64,000 bases of DNA from Parablautia sp. Marseille-Q6255. Its GTDB lineage: Bacteria; Bacillota; Clostridia; Lachnospirales; Lachnospiraceae. Position 1 is the first letter of the stretch. Every line of letters begins with the position of its first letter. The stretch spans positions 100,841-164,840 of the forward strand of contig NZ_CATNVD010000010.1 in assembly GCF_951230155.1 (NCBI RefSeq). Reading direction: 5' to 3'. Below are positions 54,237 to 62,844 of this stretch, piece after piece. The notes beneath the pieces were generated by a model. The model was not told the origin of the DNA, made no database searches, and saw nothing but the letters and a program-made list of their open reading frames with translations. The position numbers were made by a program, and so were the translations under genes.

Positions 54237-55349
54237 TTAGTCTGCTTTCAAATTTTCGTCCAGGATCACCAGTTCGCCATTGCGTTCAATGATACCAGGC
54301 TGAACCACGACGATTTTCAGTCCTTCCTGCAATTCCAGATACTGTGAAGCATAACCCCAAACCTTGACCTGATCGCCTTCCTCAAGCTCAATGGCAGTGC
54401 TTACAGTACCATCTTCGTTCAAAAGCTGGTTAGAAATACAGTAGAGCTGGCCTGTTGTATCCTCTGCGATGTAGAGAGACACATCCGTGGCGAGCGGCGT
54501 TCCGGCAATAGATTTATATTCACCGACTTCTTCGCCCCAAATAGTACCTTCGCTGTAAAATCCAACGACCATATTTTCTTCATATCCCTCGATGATCGCA
54601 TTGAAATCCTGAGCATACGGCTCCATCTCGGCTTTTGTAGTATCCTTGTAAGCGGCAATCTTTTCATCAGATACCTGTTCTTTTACTTCTTGCGGCTGAT
54701 AATCCTTGTATTCAAAAATATTGTCCGAAGCAAGCGTGATTGCTGTGTAGTCATCATCCAGGATGACTTTATAAACAGCAATTTCATCATCATCAACAGT
54801 ACGATTGATGTTGATATTTCCTGCGGAATTCAGTTCATATCCGTCTACACCTTCCAATGCCTTTTGCAAAGCTGCGTTGGACATCGCACAGTTGATCCCG
54901 TTGAGCGTTACAAAAAAATCAGGATTTTGTCGATCCTTATCGGCAGAATATTCCAATTCTACCACCGTTCCGCCCTCAGCAGGCTTACATGGCTCTGTCC
55001 CGGCATTTACGATTGCCACATCCATTTCCTGATCGTCTTTGAAAAGTTCCCCATAAATGCGCTCGCCGGGCTGCAGCGAAACCTCTGCCGCATCATATTC
55101 TTCCGTTTCCAAACTCCATCCGGCCTGTATCAGCTGGGAAGCTTCTAAAGGAAGCGTATAGTAAGTACCGTCCAGTACGAACTCAGGTGTCCCGTCATTT
55201 TTCAGCTGAGACAGAATAGCTTCATCCGTACAGCCTTTATCGCTTCCTTCAGCTGCCGAAGCCGATGTCTGAGGTTTTGAGCCGCATCCGGCCAGCATAC
55301 TGCATACCAGTACACATCCTGTCAGTAAAGCAATCCATTGTTTTTTCAT
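54237..55349 (-). CDS. Lipoprotein of unknown function
   Basis: A 370-residue predicted lipoprotein. The signal peptide ends at a lipobox (SMLAGCGS). The exposed part is acidic, with a DUF4352-free pattern of beta strands, for example EFVLDGTYYTLPLEASQLIQAGW, which recurs in Lachnospiraceae surface lipoproteins, and a C-terminal OB-like segment (DQVKVWGYASQYLELQEGLKIVVVQPGIIERNG). It overlaps the upstream membrane-protein gene by 4 nt (ATGA), so the two are coupled. Confidence 0.78.
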   Translation of the reverse strand: MKKQWIALLTGCVLVCSMLAGCGSKPQTSASAAEGSDKGCTDEAILSQLKNDGTPEFVLDGTYYTLPLEASQLIQAGWSLETEEYDAAEVSLQPGERIYGELFKDDQEMDVAIVNAGTEPCKPAEGGTVVELEYSADKDRQNPDFFVTLNGINCAMSNAALQKALEGVDGYELNSAGNININRTVDDDEIAVYKVILDDDYTAITLASDNIFEYKDYQPQEVKEQVSDEKIAAYKDTTKAEMEPYAQDFNAIIEGYEENMVVGFYSEGTIWGEEVGEYKSIAGTPLATDVSLYIAEDTTGQLYCISNQLLNEDGTVSTAIELEEGDQVKVWGYASQYLELQEGLKIVVVQPGIIERNGELVILDENLKAD

Positions 55350-56080
55350 AAGCGTAAATCCTTTCTGCGCCGGATCAGCCAGAGAATCAGCCAGATCAAG
55401 CAGACTGGGAATGAGAACAAGCCCAAAATAAAAAGTCCGGCTCCAACTGATCCGAATATTGAGTCACCGGTGGCTATGTTGCTGATAATTCCGAACAGTG
55501 CCAGACCAAAGCTGAAAGAGAGCCAGCAAAAGAAAGCATATTTACTCTCTTTTGCGTTTGCGGGTACTCTTGATTCTCCCTTTTTGTTTCCAAGCTGGGT
55601 TTTTAGCTGTTCGCTTAGAAGTCGTTCCTGTTCCTCTAATTCGGTGTCTCCGATTGCCCTTGCGTAATCTCCCCGAAGCAGGTGATACCCTATTTTATCC
55701 TGCGTATTTTTGGCTCGATGCAAAAACTGCTCCAAAGTTTCTTCCGCTTCTGCCCAGCGCTGTTGTTCCAGCAGAGCGGAAAACCAGTTCGCTGTAATGA
55801 TATTTTTGGAATGTTTGCTGAATGCCCAGGGACGCCAGCGATCCAATCCCTGTTTCAAATTCTCAAGATTATGGTCGCTTTGATACGCCACCACATAAGG
55901 GTTCAGTTTCTTTGCCAGCCAGCGTTCATATTTGCAATATGCGAAAAAGCATAGAGCCAACAGCGCAAGGAACACTACAACAGCAATCCACATAGTCTCG
56001 TAAGAAAAAAAGTGATCATAAATCAGGCACGCAGCTCCGGAGAGAGCCGCAATGCTGAAAATTGGCCATGGATTTCTCAT
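55346..56080 (-). CDS. Unrecognised membrane protein, first gene of the envelope operon
   Basis: About 244 residues from ATG 56080. Two transmembrane helices at the N-terminus (FSIAALSGAACLIY and WIAVVVFLALLALCFFAY), a helical, TPR-like cytosolic middle (SALLEQQRWAEAEETLEQFLHRAKNTQDKIGYHLLRGDYARAIGD), and two C-terminal helices near residues 180-235. The frame is open to 56185, but the promoter at 56154-56182 puts the transcription start near 56147, so only ATGs at 56101 or 56080 can be used. GGAG lies 11 nt before 56080. Confidence 0.7.
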   Translation of the reverse strand: MRNPWPIFSIAALSGAACLIYDHFFSYETMWIAVVVFLALLALCFFAYCKYERWLAKKLNPYVVAYQSDHNLENLKQGLDRWRPWAFSKHSKNIITANWFSALLEQQRWAEAEETLEQFLHRAKNTQDKIGYHLLRGDYARAIGDTELEEQERLLSEQLKTQLGNKKGESRVPANAKESKYAFFCWLSFSFGLALFGIISNIATGDSIFGSVGAGLFILGLFSFPVCLIWLILWLIRRRKDLRL

Positions 56081-56153
56081 AATAGCAATATCTCCAGTCA
56101 TCTGTTTGTATAACGATTTCAATATGGGCAAATTGCCATATCTATATGCGAAC

Positions 56154-56182
56154 ATTATAGCATTTGCATGGCCTCCCGTCAT
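56154..56182 (-). promoter_or_regulatory. Extended -10 promoter of the six-gene envelope operon
   Basis: On the minus strand: ATGACG (56177-56182), a 17-bp spacer ending in TGC, and TATAAT (56154-56159). Confidence 0.65.
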
Positions 56183-56404
56183 CATTTTTCTACTATCCCA
56201 CTAAGAATTTATCCGAAAACATTCATCAAATACATTGGGCGTTATTTTGGGCATGAAGATAATAAATACATAGCAGAAACTCTCCCGGCTATTGATTTTA
56301 TCAAACGATTAATTCATCATGTCCCCGAGAAGCCTCGAAAAGCAAACATCGTTTTTACCGGAGTTTCAACCAATATTCTCAAGATTGTAGAGCCCGTTTT
56401 CTGA
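56168..56404 (+). pseudogene. Remnant of an IS91-like transposase
   Basis: The translation holds PKTFIKYIGRYFG joined directly to HEDNKYIAETLPAIDFIKRLIHHVPEK. As I recall the family, both pieces resemble the C-terminal half of putative transposases (IS91/Y2 type), where more residues separate them, so an internal deletion is likely. After PEK the similarity continues only in another frame (KSKHRFYRSFNQ). There is no intact gene. Together with the next entry it marks the 56.2-56.7 kb gap as decayed mobile DNA. Confidence 0.5.
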
Positions 56405-56435
56405 TGATATGATAAAAAGAAAGGAAACCGCTTTC

Positions 56436-56640
56436 ATGTTAAAAATGAGGATCCGCATGGATGATGATAAGATAATGACAGAGAAAAAATACTATTTGGA
56501 CGGTATTTACAGTACAATCAATAACACAGATGTAGGACAGATTTTGCGGACATTCAAAATAAAAATGAAAGGCAGGGCGATTACCTAAGTGCGAGGGAGA
56601 TTGTGAACGAGGAAATCATTTACACATAACAGACTTGAGC
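56436..56640 (+). pseudogene. Frameshifted gene remnant of unknown family
   Basis: A 50-codon reading frame (MLKMRIRMDDDKIMTEKKYYLDGIYSTINNTD...) ends at 56588. In a shifted frame the same stretch continues QGDYLSAREIVNEEIIYT to a stop near 56628. The N-terminal pattern resembles a small protein often seen beside clostridial mobile elements. It is probably a decayed gene rather than a functional small protein. Confidence 0.35.
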
Positions 56641-56681
56641 CAGAGGTGATATGCCTCTTTTCTATAATTTTAGGAATGGTC

Positions 56682-56710
56682 TTCTCAAAAATGGTCAATG
56701 GATATATAAT
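56682..56710 (+). promoter_or_regulatory. Promoter of the TetR gene
   Basis: TTCTCA (56682-56687), a 17-bp spacer and TATAAT (56705-56710). Confidence 0.62.
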
Positions 56711-56718
56711 ATGCTTGT

Positions 56719-56737
56719 ATTAACCGTTACGGTCAAT
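56719..56737. promoter_or_regulatory. TetR-type operator
   Basis: ATTAACCGTTACGGTCAAT is a near-perfect inverted repeat (8 of 9 arm positions) centred on 56728. It covers the transcription start of the TetR gene just before the ribosome-binding site. The arm ATTGACCGT is typical of TetR-family operators in Firmicutes. Confidence 0.78.
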
Positions 56738-56750
56738 AAGGAGAATGTAT

Positions 56751-57362
56751 ATGAATGACAAGTTTTTCAAACTTCCATTAGAAAAACAGAGGCGTATCAT
56801 AAATGCTGCTTACAAAGTGTTTTCCGAAAACAGCTACAAAAAAGCACCTATGTCAGAAATTGCAGACGAGAGCGGCATTTCAAAAGCGTTGCTTTTCCAC
56901 TACTTTACAAATAAAAAAGAATTATATCTGTATCTATGGACGAACGCTATTGAGATGACAAGGAAAGCAGTTGCAGAATACAAAACTTTAGAAACTGATG
57001 ATTTTTTTGAAATGCTGAAAAGGAGCCTATTATCAAAGTGTTCGCTTATGCGTGAATATCCGCATTTATATGCTTTTTCGCTCAGGGCATATTATGAAAC
57101 GACTCCAGAAATACAAAATTTCATTCAAGAAAACTATAATGATGTTAGCAAGGCAAGTGAAATGATAGTGTTTGAAAAGATGGATATATCAAAATTTCGG
57201 AAAGACATTGATATAAAAACAATGTATGCTGAAATCTTTTATGCTGTCGATGGATATATGCTGAAAAAATATCGTTCAAATTGTATTATACCAGATGAAA
57301 TTGAGAAAGAAATCATTGTTTTAATTGATTTTTGGAAAAAGGTTTATACGCAGGAGGTGTGA
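56751..57362 (+). CDS. TetR/AcrR-family regulator
   Basis: A 203-residue regulator. The helix-turn-helix is RIINAAYKVFSENSYKKAPMSEIADESGISKALLFHYFTNKKELYLYLW, and a helical ligand-binding domain follows. ATG 56751 is chosen because AAGGAG (56738-56743) is 7 nt before it. The palindrome in its own promoter suggests autoregulation. It overlaps the start of the following frameshifted hydrolase gene (GTGTGA), which it probably controls. Base composition is lower in GC than the surrounding core genes, in line with acquisition with mobile DNA. Confidence 0.9.
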   Translation: MNDKFFKLPLEKQRRIINAAYKVFSENSYKKAPMSEIADESGISKALLFHYFTNKKELYLYLWTNAIEMTRKAVAEYKTLETDDFFEMLKRSLLSKCSLMREYPHLYAFSLRAYYETTPEIQNFIQENYNDVSKASEMIVFEKMDISKFRKDIDIKTMYAEIFYAVDGYMLKKYRSNCIIPDEIEKEIIVLIDFWKKVYTQEV

Positions 57363-58284
57363 ACCAATCGCAACATAAAACAATTTTGGCACAAGGTGGA
57401 ATGGTACATTATTGGATTATCAAAAATGAAAATGTATCAGACTGTATTTTTTTACGCATGGAGTAACCGCAGACCATACCATGTTTGAAAAGCAGATACC
57501 TTACTTTTCAGATAATTACACAATCATCTTATGGGATGTTCCTATGCATGGATTGTCAAGACCTTATCAGCAATTCAATTATCATGATACAGCAGAAATA
57601 TTACACAGCATATTGCAGAAAGAAAACATTGAAAAAACATTTTTAGTGGGAATGTCTATGGGTGGCTATCCAAGTCAACATTTTGCTGCTTTGTATCCCG
57701 ATATGGTAAAGGGATTTGTGGCGTTAGATACAACACCATTGGGACTTAAATATTACTCAAAATCAGACATGTGGTGGCTGAAGCAGGTTGCACCTATGGC
57801 AAAATGCTTTACAGCCAATCTTTTGAGAAAGAGCATGGCATGGTCGATATCAGAGAGCCGATATTCCTATCAAAAAATGTTGTCTATGCTAAAACCACTG
57901 TCTAAGTCAGAAATTATTCAGCAAATGCAGATTGCTTATGAGTATTTTATTGCAGAAAATAAAGATGTAGATTTTTTGTTTCCTGTATTGATATTAGTGG
58001 GTGAGAACGACAGCACAGGCAAGGTTAAGACATATTGCAAAGAATGGGCAAAACAGACAGGTTATCCTTTGCATTTTATAAAACAGGCAAAGCATTTTGC
58101 CAATGGAGATAATCCAGAACAAGTAAATAAAGAAATAGAAAACTTTATTATCGAAACTGTCCGCCAAGAAAGGAAAAATTATCCTTTGTATTGTCCGAAA
58201 TGCAAGCAGGAAACATTGATTGAAGTAATTAATCTACAAGTAACAGTCATCAAAAAGCCAGACGCACAGACGCAGAGCCGATGA
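57359..58284 (+). pseudogene. Alpha/beta hydrolase gene, frameshifted and fused to a KTR-protein tail
   Basis: The upstream frame gives QGGMVHYWIIKNENVSDCIF and stops at 57465. The rest of the family sequence, FTHGVTADHTMFEKQIPYF..., continues in another frame after a run of seven T (57447-57453), so one T appears lost. From the ATG at 57481 a 267-residue frame remains, with nucleophile GMSMGG, acid GENDST and histidine AKHFAN. The last 35 residues (CPKCKQETLIEV...PDAQTQSR) match the tail of the 'cysteine-rich KTR' protein of Tn916-type elements rather than a hydrolase, showing a recombination scar. Confidence 0.75.
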
Positions 58285-58389
58285 ACTTGTGGAATAAACT
58301 CACAGATCATCGGCTGTATTCCCTCTGACTTCGTTTTGAAGTTTGGAGGATTTTTTATGTGCGGGCGCAAGCGAGTGTATAAAGAAAAC

Positions 58390-58413
58390 GCCGCCCCACA
58401 AAAACAGGGCGGC
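58390..58413 (-). terminator. Terminator of ddh
   Basis: GCCGCCC (58390-58396) pairs with GGGCGGC (58407-58413); read on the minus strand it is followed by GTTTTCTTT. It is 28 nt after the ddh stop. Confidence 0.88.
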
Positions 58414-58440
58414 AAAGACTGTTCTCCAGTTTTATCATGA

Positions 58441-59427
58441 TTATAGCAAGGATGCGCGAAGCTCCTCTCCTGTTTTTGCGCTCAGATATGCCGGTGCGAT
58501 ATCGAATACGGTTCTGCAGCCTGTCTGCCCTTCCTTTGCAAGGCGGTAAGCTGCACGCGCATACGCTACGATCACACTGGACGTAAATTCAGGATTGGAG
58601 TCAAGCTTCAGACTGTATTCGATCAGATGCTTGTGCTCCTTTTCCCATCCTGTCACGCCGCTGCGCAGTACAAAACCACCGTGAGGAATGCCGCTGTGAT
58701 TCTTTTTCAGCTCCTCTTCACTGATAAAATGAACTGTTGTATCATAATCTGCAAAATAATTCGGCATCGTTTTGATTTCCTGCTCGATCTTCGCCGCATC
58801 AGCGCCTTCCTCCAGAACGACAAAACATTCTCTCGTATGCTTCTGTCTTGTTGTCAGCACTGGATTCGTTCCTTTGCGCACCTCTTCAAGCGCCGCTTCT
58901 ACCGGAATCGTGTACTGCTTCGCATCTTTCACGCCATCAATACGGCGAAGCGCATCGGAATGTCCCTGACTGACACCTTTTCCCCAGAATGTATAATCAC
59001 TTCCCTCCGGAAGGATCGCATTCGCATACATACGGTTCAGAGAAAACATACCCGGATCCCAGCCAACGGAAATAATGCCCAGTTTATCGCTCTCCTTTGC
59101 AGCCGCATCTACATTTGCAAAATGCTCGGGAATCCTCGCATGAGTATCAAAACTGTCCACAACATTGAAATATTTCGCATATTCCGGCGTCTGCACCGGA
59201 AGATCCGTCGCACTTCCGCCGCAAAGGATCAAAACGTCAATTTTATCCTTCCAAAGCGGAGCATCCTCTACGCGGCATACAGCCGCAGTCTCCGTCAATA
59301 TCTTTACATTCCCTGGATCTCGTCTTGTGAATACAGCCACAAGCTCCATATCCTTATTCTGGCGCACTGCACACTCTACGCCCCGTCCCAGATTTCCATA
59401 ACCTAAAATGCCAAGTCTAATACTCAT
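58441..59427 (-). CDS. ddh: meso-Diaminopimelate D-dehydrogenase
   Basis: A 328-residue NADP-dependent dehydrogenase. The Rossmann start is RLGILGYGNLGRGVECAV, with the family segments VDSFDTHARIPEHF, SVGWDPGMFSLNRMY and FWGKGVSQGHSDALRRIDGV. It reductively aminates tetrahydrodipicolinate to meso-DAP in one step, for lysine and peptidoglycan synthesis. ATG 59427 is chosen with GAGGAG at 8 nt; the GTG three codons earlier is too close. Monocistronic, with its own promoter and terminator. Confidence 0.95.
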   Translation of the reverse strand: MSIRLGILGYGNLGRGVECAVRQNKDMELVAVFTRRDPGNVKILTETAAVCRVEDAPLWKDKIDVLILCGGSATDLPVQTPEYAKYFNVVDSFDTHARIPEHFANVDAAAKESDKLGIISVGWDPGMFSLNRMYANAILPEGSDYTFWGKGVSQGHSDALRRIDGVKDAKQYTIPVEAALEEVRKGTNPVLTTRQKHTRECFVVLEEGADAAKIEQEIKTMPNYFADYDTTVHFISEEELKKNHSGIPHGGFVLRSGVTGWEKEHKHLIEYSLKLDSNPEFTSSVIVAYARAAYRLAKEGQTGCRTVFDIAPAYLSAKTGEELRASLL

Positions 59428-59458
59428 CCTGTTCACTCCTCTTTTTTATTTTGCTCAC

Positions 59459-59487
59459 ATTATAAACGCATTTTTTCCTGCACGCAA
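59459..59487 (-). promoter_or_regulatory. Promoter of ddh
   Basis: On the minus strand: TTGCGT (59482-59487), a 17-bp spacer and TATAAT (59459-59464). Confidence 0.75.
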
Positions 59488-59621
59488 GAAAAACATCACA
59501 AAGAGGAAGAAAAAACAGCTCCTCTATTTATATTTTCCTCTCTACTACAATATAAATATGGTTAATATCCCTTACAGCCAGTAAGGAATTATCCATCTTG
59601 TTGCTTAAGCTGTATAATGAT

Positions 59622-59772
59622 GGAGCAATCGGTATGTCGGCTTCCTTTCTTGGACTTCGCGTCCGTTAAGTAGACTGATAACCAGCTCCTCATTCGCAGC
59701 GTTCGTTTTATGCAGGTTGAATCGCCTTAGGCGCATTCGTGTCACACCACAGTAGATTGAATAGGCAATGAG
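59622..59772 (+). ncRNA. Candidate IS110 bridge RNA
   Basis: Two consecutive stem-internal-loop-stem structures precede the transposase. First: GGAGC (59622-59626) with GCTCC (59685-59689), an internal loop, and an apical GGAC-loop-GTCC (59652-59655, 59661-59664). Second: CTCATT (59689-59694) with AATGAG (59767-59772), an internal loop, and an apical GCC-TTA-GGC hairpin inside AATCGCCTTAGGCGCATT. Two internal loops in series are the layout of the target- and donor-binding loops of IS110 bridge RNAs. Exact ends are not determined. Confidence 0.55.
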
Positions 59773-59824
59773 TAAAACTGGTATTTATCCATTGCATGAT
59801 CAATTTTTAAGGAGTGACAAATTT

Positions 59825-61036
59825 ATGAACGCAGTAGGTATCGATGTTTCTAAAGGTAAAAGCATGGTTGCTATTATGCGCCCTTTTGGCGAAATTGTTG
59901 CTACGCCTTTCGAGATCAAACACACAGCCAGTGATATTAATTCACTTATAGAACTCATCAACTCCATTGAAGGTGAATCCCGCATCGTGATGGAGCACAC
60001 CGGACGTTATTATGAAGTCCTTGCCCATCAGCTTTCCCAGACAAATCTTTTCGTCAGCGCCATTAACCCAAAACTTATCAAGGATTTTGATAATGATTCC
60101 CTTCGCAAAGTCAAATCTGACAAAGCTGACGCCGTCAAAATCGCCCGATATGCACTTGACAAGTGGCAAAATCTCAAACAGTATAGTGTTATGGATGAAT
60201 TACGCAATCAGCTCAAAACCATGAACCGTCAGTTCGGCTTTTATATGAAACACAAGACGGCTATGAAGAATAACCTCATCGGCATCCTTGATCAGACCTA
60301 TCCTGGCGTCAATACCTACTTTGACAGTCCTGCACGTAGTGACGGCAGCCAGAAATGGGTTGATTTTGCATCTACTTACTGGCATGTGGACTGTGTTCGT
60401 AAAATGTCTCTAAAAGCCTTCGTAGACCACTATCAAAAGTGGTGCAAAAGAAAGAAGTACAACTTCAGCCAATCCAAAGCTGAGGAAATCTATGGAAAAG
60501 CAAAGGAGCTTGTTCCTGTACTTCCAAAGGATGAAATAACCAAACTTATCATTAAGCAAGCGGTTGACCAACTCAATAATGCCTCGGCAACTGTAGAAGA
60601 ACTTCGCACTCTTATGAATGAAACAGCCTCTAAGCTGCCCGAATATCCCATCGTCATGCAAATGAAGGGCGTAGGTCCATCACTTGGTCCTCAACTCATG
60701 GCTGAGATCGGCGATGTTTCCCGTTTCACTCACAAAGGCGCAATTACAGCTTTCGCCGGTGTAGACCCTGGTGTAAATGAATCCGGCTCTTATGAACAAA
60801 AGAGTGTTCCAACCTCCAAACGAGGTTCCGCAGACCTCCGCAAGACACTTTTTCAGGTAATGGATGTTTTAATCAAAACCATGCCTCAGGATGATCCAGT
60901 TTATAAGTTCCTTGATAAAAAACGAGCACAAGGTAAACCTTATTACGTCTACATGACCGCCGGAGCTAATAAATTTTTACGGATCTACTATGGTCGGGTG
61001 AAAGAATATCTTTCGTCACTTCCAGAGTCCGAATAA
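59825..61036 (+). CDS. IS110-family transposase (DEDD recombinase)
   Basis: A 403-residue IS110 transposase. The N-terminal RuvC-like DEDD domain starts NAVGIDVSKGKSMVAIM (first Asp), with IVMEHTGRYYE (Glu) and KVKSDKADAVKIARYAL (Asp pair). The C-terminal transposase_20 domain has MKGVGPSLGPQLMAEIGDVSRF, AFAGVDPGVNESG and SKRGSADLRKTLFQ with the catalytic serine region. It appears intact. ATG 59825 has AAGGAG about 10 nt upstream; an earlier in-frame ATG (59768) would overlap the structured leader. Confidence 0.93.
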   Translation: MNAVGIDVSKGKSMVAIMRPFGEIVATPFEIKHTASDINSLIELINSIEGESRIVMEHTGRYYEVLAHQLSQTNLFVSAINPKLIKDFDNDSLRKVKSDKADAVKIARYALDKWQNLKQYSVMDELRNQLKTMNRQFGFYMKHKTAMKNNLIGILDQTYPGVNTYFDSPARSDGSQKWVDFASTYWHVDCVRKMSLKAFVDHYQKWCKRKKYNFSQSKAEEIYGKAKELVPVLPKDEITKLIIKQAVDQLNNASATVEELRTLMNETASKLPEYPIVMQMKGVGPSLGPQLMAEIGDVSRFTHKGAITAFAGVDPGVNESGSYEQKSVPTSKRGSADLRKTLFQVMDVLIKTMPQDDPVYKFLDKKRAQGKPYYVYMTAGANKFLRIYYGRVKEYLSSLPESE

Positions 61037-61055
61037 TCCCACAACGCTTTCTTTC

Positions 61056-61079
61056 AGACCAGCACTGATGTGGTGGTCT
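61056..61079 (+). terminator. Hairpin after the IS110 transposase gene
   Basis: AGACCAGCAC (61056-61065) pairs with GTGGTGGTCT (61070-61079) with one mismatch and a TGAT loop, 19 nt after the stop. The following TTATTGTGA is only weakly T-rich. Confidence 0.6.
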
Positions 61080-61145
61080 TATTGTGATACCCATTTTTTC
61101 AACCTGTATAAAATTATCAATTTTCAGCAATTTAGCCTTGACTTT

Positions 61146-62537
61146 TTATTTGCAGGCTACATATGGAAGTTCTGTCATCTCCACCAATTCCTGCTTTTCC
61201 AGTATCTGAGATCGCAGCAGACCGCCATCCTCATATTCAATCTCTCCGACCTGATTATCAATCTCATCTGCACGCAGAAAACACTTGGCAGGATGGAACT
61301 GTGCATGAATGTCAGAATTTGACACCATGCGGAATACATCAAGATTGCCGAAATAATAGTTCCAGCGCTCGAATTCTCCCTTGCGGTATGCACTTCCTCC
61401 AAAGGAGAGATCGGCAAATACCCACCCATATGGTTCTACATAAAACTGCGCCCAGTCATGCGGCCCTGTATACGGTCCTGTCACATACAGCCCCGACTGC
61501 CACCGTGCCGGTATTCCTGCCATGCGGCACAGTGTGATAAAGAGCAGCGCCTGTACTCCGCAGTCTCCCTTTAAATTGACCGCTGCATACTCCGCAATAT
61601 TACTGATGCAAAAGTACTCCCGCATAAAAGAGTACATCACATGTGTCGTCACATAGTCGTATATCAGGCGTGCCTTACGGATCGGGTTCGTCTCCGTGCC
61701 GATAATCTCGTCGAGCAGCATCCACAGATATGGTGTAAACGCCATATGCGGCGGCTGTTCCTGCGTATAAAAAGTCGGCAGCGCAATTCCCTGTGCTCTC
61801 TCCGGTTCCAACTCTACATAGGAGAGGCGGTTCACGTACTCATATTCGATCTCAAATTTCTGATTCTCACGAAGTGTTGTCTCAAAATATACCGTCCGCT
61901 GCAGCGCATCCTCACTGTCAATAAACTTGATATCCAGTGAGGCGTGCAGCAGCTTCACATCAGAAATCTGCTGACACTTTTTCGGAAACGGCAGATGCAC
62001 ACGCACCTTCTCCCCGACGCGCGCAAAATCCTTTGCCGGCTGCACAGACGCGCGCAGATGCAGCTTCACGCACCGTCCGCCCTGTTCTTTCATTATACGG
62101 ACATTTTTATTCAGCAGATCCTGCTTTCGCTCCGCTTCCTCCGTCTCATCCAAAACGAGCTGTCTCTGCGCATAATCCGGACGCGTTTTTATCAGATTTT
62201 CCAGAAAAAGCCGCTGAAAATGTACTTTTCCATTTATGTAGATCCAGTCAGCCTCCCCGCTTTCTTTCAATGCTGTAAGCTCCTCGTCACAAAAGTCCCG
62301 AATCTGCTCGTGCATCATAGATGCCGCCTGATCAAACGTATACGGATATTCCGAATCACCAAGCATCTTCAGTACATCCAGTTCCAGCAGAAGCCGCTTT
62401 TTCATCGTCTCTGATGTTTTCTCCCTGCCAAGCATCATCTGGATCAGTTTCTTTGCTCCGTCATAGTCTCCGTACGTCTTAAGCTTCTCCACATCCTCCG
62501 GCAACGGTACTTCATAATAGCCTAAATCATGATACAT
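61146..62537 (-). CDS. Transglutaminase-like (cysteine protease fold) protein
   Basis: A 463-residue protein without signal peptide. The C-terminal half is a transglutaminase-core domain with the triad in LKGDCGVQALLF (Cys), GPHDWAQFYVEPYGW (His) and FADLSFGG (Asp). The N-terminal 200 residues are helical and beta-rich, unrecognised. Such proteins act as peptidases, amidases or protein cross-linkers; the substrate is unknown. ATG 62537 has AGGAGGA at 9 nt. The IS110 element ends at or just beyond its stop codon. The 62538-62844 gap upstream holds no convincing promoter, only a TTCTGAT/ATCAGAA repeat at 62718-62746. Confidence 0.85.
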   Translation of the reverse strand: MYHDLGYYEVPLPEDVEKLKTYGDYDGAKKLIQMMLGREKTSETMKKRLLLELDVLKMLGDSEYPYTFDQAASMMHEQIRDFCDEELTALKESGEADWIYINGKVHFQRLFLENLIKTRPDYAQRQLVLDETEEAERKQDLLNKNVRIMKEQGGRCVKLHLRASVQPAKDFARVGEKVRVHLPFPKKCQQISDVKLLHASLDIKFIDSEDALQRTVYFETTLRENQKFEIEYEYVNRLSYVELEPERAQGIALPTFYTQEQPPHMAFTPYLWMLLDEIIGTETNPIRKARLIYDYVTTHVMYSFMREYFCISNIAEYAAVNLKGDCGVQALLFITLCRMAGIPARWQSGLYVTGPYTGPHDWAQFYVEPYGWVFADLSFGGSAYRKGEFERWNYYFGNLDVFRMVSNSDIHAQFHPAKCFLRADEIDNQVGEIEYEDGGLLRSQILEKQELVEMTELPYVACK

Positions 62538-62844
62538 TTTCTGCAATCCTCCTGTTTTGTCTTTTTATTTGTCGCTGTACTTTGTTTTACAGTGTATTTT
62601 CTACAGTATCCTTTGTCGCTTCCTGATAATTTTACCATAGTATAGCGTCAGTGAACAGGGGACAACACGGTCAAAAATGTCCGAATTTGCGCTCCTGCAA
62701 AGCACAAATCGAACTATTTCTGATTCTCCGACCTCAGCCATCAGAATTTCGCATACTTTCAAGGCAAACTTACAAATTAGAAAATTAAATCATATTATAA
62801 AGATGCTTGCCCAACAGCAAAAATGTGGAAATTTTTTTCAATAA

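Larger units (their letters stand above)
59598..61145 (+). mobile_element. IS110-family insertion sequence (ends approximate)
   Basis: About 1.5 kb holding one DEDD transposase gene and a 200-nt structured leader. IS110 elements lack inverted repeats and classical target duplications, so the ends cannot be fixed by eye; the limits given are estimates. A TATAAT at 59613-59618 near the left end and a TTGACT at 61138-61143 near the right end would form a promoter if the ends were joined in a circle. It lies between ddh and the transglutaminase-like gene and disrupts neither. Confidence 0.7.

Noticed and set aside
58627..59406. 259-codon plus-strand open frame opposite ddh
   Set aside because: The ddh frame has all family motifs; the antisense frame is basic and His-rich, without a start signal.
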